Of a stretch of DNA of 7,046 nucleotides, positions 5,503 to 7,046 are shown piece after piece. The translations under genes and the position numbers were made by a program. Each line of letters opens with the position of its first letter. Positions within the stretch are counted from its first letter, which is position 1. The stretch is from NCBI GenBank assembly GCA_016888885.1, contig CP069432.1, positions 1 to 7,046 of the forward strand, read 5' to 3'. Source of the DNA: Faucicola sp902506215. GTDB taxonomy: Bacteria; Pseudomonadota; Gammaproteobacteria; Pseudomonadales; Moraxellaceae. Under the pieces are notes generated by a model. The model ran no database searches. It worked only from the letters and a program-made list of their open reading frames with translations, and was not told the DNA's origin.

Positions 5503-5598
5503 TAAATGGGAGGGATTGACGAATAAATGGGAGGGATTGACGAATAAATGGGAGGGATTGACGAACATAAATGGGAGGGATTGACGAATAAATGGGAG
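5503..5598 (+). repeat. Replication iterons: four 21-bp direct repeats plus a partial fifth
   Basis: Four identical 21-base units with core AATGGGAGGGATTGACGAA occupy 5503-5523, 5524-5544, 5545-5565 and 5568-5588. The first three abut; two extra bases (CA, 5566-5567) precede the fourth. A truncated fifth unit (first 10 bases) follows at 5589-5598, next to the rep promoter. Direct repeats of about two helical turns upstream of a Rep_3 gene are the binding sites of the initiator and set copy number and incompatibility. Confidence 0.95.
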
Positions 5599-5617
5599 AT
5601 AAATTATTTTTTCCTTT

Positions 5618-5641
5618 TAGGAGTTTGGTATAATTCTCCTA
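5618..5641 (+). promoter_or_regulatory. repM: rep promoter with flanking inverted repeat
   Basis: TATAAT at 5629-5634 is preceded by TGG, giving an extended -10; the -35 area is only a T-rich run. TAGGAG (5618-5623) and CTCCTA (5636-5641) form a 6-bp inverted repeat around the -10. Together with the truncated iteron ending at 5598, this fits an operator where Rep dimers repress their own gene, as known for related iteron plasmids. The promoter is well supported; the operator is inference. Confidence 0.6.
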
Positions 5642-5662
5642 TTTCGGCTAGCGGTGTGAAAA

Positions 5663-6634
5663 ATGAGCAAAGAACTAATTGTGAAAGCAAATGCTTTAGT
5701 GGAAGCAAGTTATCACTTAAGTGCTAATGAGCAACGTCTAATTTTATCGGCTATCGCTCAAATGGGAGATAAGCCTATTACAGACAATGAAGTTTACTAT
5801 GTGTCAGCAAAGGATATGGAAGCATTAGGGGTAAATAAAACAACCGCCTACAGAGAGCTATATGAAGCAGGAGAACGGCTCTTTCTAAGGACTGTTACTC
5901 TCAGGCTACCAACTGGAACTCTTAAAACTCGTTGGGTACAGGATTTGTACAAGTTTGATGGAAAACTTCTACAGGAAACATCAGATATACCATTTATGGA
6001 TTTACAGGTATCCGTGGGCGTAAGATTTAGTAAAAGCGTTTTGCCATTCTTGAATAGTTTAACAAGCAATTTTACTAAATATATGCTTAGTGATATTGCA
6101 GGATTTAGTAGTCATTATAGTTACCGATTTTATGAATTTATTATGCAATTTCAATCTACTGGATTTATAAAAATCTCTATTAACGCTTTGCGGGAACGTT
6201 TAGATTTAGGTGATAAATATCAAGCAACAAAAGATTTTAGAAAATGGGTTTTAGAGACTGCTATCAATGAAATCAATAAAAAATCCCCCTATAAAGTAGA
6301 TTACAAGTTAATCAAGACAGGGAAAAAATTTACTCATCTTGAACTAAGATTCAAGAGAAAAGAAATTGATAAAAAAAATAAAGATATTGCAATCCGTGAC
6401 CCAAACACGGCAGATATGTTCACTAAACTAACTGACAAACAACTAGCTAGGGTTGTGCATAGCAAGAAATTCATTGGCGACTATAACGGCTTAGTATCAG
6501 CTCAAAGCCCTGCTAATCAGTCGTCATCAGCGTGGGTGGCTCACATGGTGGAATGGCTAAAGAAAGACCCCGATAATTTCACAAAACGCCCCATGCAAGA
6601 GTATTTAGACGATGAACAAGCCCCTAGATTTTGA
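5663..6634 (+). CDS. repM: RepM-like Rep_3 family replication initiator
   Basis: A 323-residue initiator that would bind the upstream iterons and load host replication proteins. The N-terminal ELIVKANALVEASYHLSANE with QRLILSAIAQM is the Rep_3 signature. The first winged-helix domain covers about residues 8-135 and the second about 138-235, with the probable DNA-contacting helices around LRERLDLG and the following helix (176-206). The tail, with LTDKQLARVVHS at 256-267 and a WVAHMVEWL segment, resembles the C-terminal extension of Moraxellaceae RepM proteins. The ribosome binding site is weak (GCGGTG), which fits low expression. The 3' end overlaps the next gene by 23 bases. Bases 5760-5772 inside it repeat 13 bases of the truncated iteron. 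Confidence 0.93.
   Translation: MSKELIVKANALVEASYHLSANEQRLILSAIAQMGDKPITDNEVYYVSAKDMEALGVNKTTAYRELYEAGERLFLRTVTLRLPTGTLKTRWVQDLYKFDGKLLQETSDIPFMDLQVSVGVRFSKSVLPFLNSLTSNFTKYMLSDIAGFSSHYSYRFYEFIMQFQSTGFIKISINALRERLDLGDKYQATKDFRKWVLETAINEINKKSPYKVDYKLIKTGKKFTHLELRFKRKEIDKKNKDIAIRDPNTADMFTKLTDKQLARVVHSKKFIGDYNGLVSAQSPANQSSSAWVAHMVEWLKKDPDNFTKRPMQEYLDDEQAPRF
5760..5772 (+). repeat. Half-iteron copy inside rep
   Basis: AAATGGGAGATAA here is identical to 5590-5602, the truncated fifth iteron and its next bases. It encodes Gln33-Lys37 of Rep in part. It may be a spare Rep contact site or a chance match. Confidence 0.45.
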
Positions 6635-6821
6635 GCAAGAACTTGAAAGACGAAAGAAAAATCAGCGACTTGCCAATGCAATTTTTGCGGTCGATGGCTT
6701 GAAAACCAATCCAAACACGCAACACATATTCAACGATTACGCCAATGGCAACCTTGCAACGATTGCTGAAGCTATCAAAGAACTAGACAAACATTACAAC
6801 GTCAAACGATTGCTAATTTGA
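6612..6821 (+). CDS. VbhA-like antitoxin family protein, without a Fic partner
   Basis: A 69-residue protein whose ATG lies inside the last 23 bases of rep, so the two are coupled; AAGAG about 10 bases upstream may assist. ERRKKNQRLANAIFAVDGLKTNP (about 12-34), then a helix with YANGNLATIAEAIKELDKHY (43-62), follows the VbhA antitoxin pattern: basic helix, A...GL.P turn, then G.....EAI..L. VbhA blocks the Fic-domain AMP-transferase VbhT with a [ST]xxxE[GN] motif. Here the equivalent is IFAVDG, with Ile and Asp in place of Ser/Thr and Glu, so the inhibitory contact is degenerate. No Fic gene lies in the window. It may be a leftover antitoxin, an anti-addiction module, or a rep regulator. Confidence 0.65.
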   Translation: MNKPLDFEQELERRKKNQRLANAIFAVDGLKTNPNTQHIFNDYANGNLATIAEAIKELDKHYNVKRLLI

Positions 6822-6845
6822 TGTTAGAATTAATTACGTTAAAAT
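6818..6845 (+). promoter_or_regulatory. Promoter of the exported glycosidase-like gene
   Basis: TTGATG (6818-6823), a 16-base spacer and TAAAAT (6840-6845). Transcription would begin near 6852, leaving about 11 leader bases before the ATG at 6863. The -35 overlaps the stop codon of the previous gene. Confidence 0.5.
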
Positions 6846-6862
6846 ACAAAAAGAAGTTTGCT

Positions 6863-7046
6863 ATGCAATATAAATCACTATTCTTACTTATGGCTATAAG
6901 TGCTTTAACTAGTAACGCATATGCTGATAATAAATTTATGCGAATCAATTTATTATCAGATACAAGTAAAATTTATAATATAGGCTCTATTAAAGCTTGT
7001 TATGTTAATAACAGTTGCATCACTACGAGTTTGAATAAAGAAATAA
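6863..7046 (+). CDS. Exported phosphodiester glycosidase-like protein, N-terminal part (continues at base 1)
   Basis: This is the first 61 codons plus one base of an open frame that runs off the right end. If the molecule is circular, base 7046 with bases 1-2 forms an Asn codon and the frame continues to the stop at 1341-1343, giving 508 residues. The protein starts MQYKSLFLLMAISALTSNAYA, a typical Sec signal peptide: Lys4, a hydrophobic core, and an AYA cleavage site after residue 21. The mature protein would therefore be periplasmic or secreted. Cys46 and Cys52 lie in this part. An AAGAAG sequence about 7 bases before the ATG can serve as ribosome binding site, and a good promoter (TTGATG, 16 bases, TAAAAT) lies just upstream. 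The start and signal peptide are clear from sequence; the junction is inferred from frame continuity. Confidence 0.85.
   Translation, partial: MQYKSLFLLMAISALTSNAYADNKFMRINLLSDTSKIYNIGSIKACYVNNSCITTSLNKEI

Noticed and set aside
5848..6069. 73-residue minus-strand frame
   Set aside because: Antisense to the middle of rep.
6990..7020. TTATGTTAAT resembling a XerC arm of a pdif site
   Set aside because: The partner arm at the 6-base spacing matches poorly and the site lies within a coding region; the small TGTTAT/ATAACA palindrome there is likely chance.
1..7046. Insertion sequences, CRISPR arrays, tRNA or rRNA genes, resistance genes
   Set aside because: No transposase, spaced palindromic repeats, RNA gene signature or resistance enzyme was seen; the only tandem array is the iterons.

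Overview
This 7,046-base window reads as a complete small mobilisable plasmid from a gamma-proteobacterium, most likely Moraxellaceae (Moraxella, or an Acinetobacter/Psychrobacter relative). The reasons are a RepM-like Rep_3 initiator with iterons, a MobA/MobL relaxase and low overall G+C. The host is inferred from family resemblance and was not searched. The window is probably the whole circle: an open reading frame leaves the right end (start at 6863) and, when base 7046 is joined to base 1, continues in frame to a stop at 1341-1343. This gives one 508-residue exported protein.

Layout. (1) 6863-7046 plus 1-1343 (+): a secreted protein with a C-terminal phosphodiester-glycosidase (NAGPA-like) domain, the main cargo gene. 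(2) 1490-3390 (-): a two-gene mobilisation operon, relaxase MobA then a coiled-coil membrane protein, overlapping by ATGA. (3) 3391-3597: a non-coding divergent control region that probably holds oriT, with mirrored extended -10 promoters. (4) 3598-4645 (+): a compact four-gene operon containing a MobC/TraD-like accessory protein, a BrnT-family toxin, a BrnA-like partner and an unrecognised small protein. (5) 4647-4685: a strong hairpin shared by convergent operons. (6) 4692-5258 (-): an exported protein of 108 residues that resembles the C-terminal tip of polymorphic (Rhs/CdiA-type) toxins, followed by a DUF7336-like small cytosolic protein. This may be a toxin/immunity pair. (7) 5259-5662: the replication origin, with an AT-rich stretch, three phased 10-bp repeats, four perfect 21-bp iterons plus a partial fifth, and the rep promoter. 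(8) 5663-6821 (+): the Rep initiator overlapping a VbhA-like antitoxin homologue.

How it works together. Rep binds the iterons and opens the adjacent AT-rich DNA. MobA with its accessory proteins nicks at oriT and relies on another element's conjugation machinery. The BrnT/BrnA-like genes, the lone VbhA-like protein and the exported toxin/immunity-like pair are candidate maintenance or competition functions. The mobilisation genes look visibly richer in G+C than the two exported-protein loci, which suggests a mosaic origin.

The most interesting points are the self-contained secreted toxin-like domain with its putative immunity gene, the orphan VbhA-like antitoxin fused by overlap to rep, the atypical BrnT/BrnA operon, and the secreted glycosidase on a minimal plasmid.
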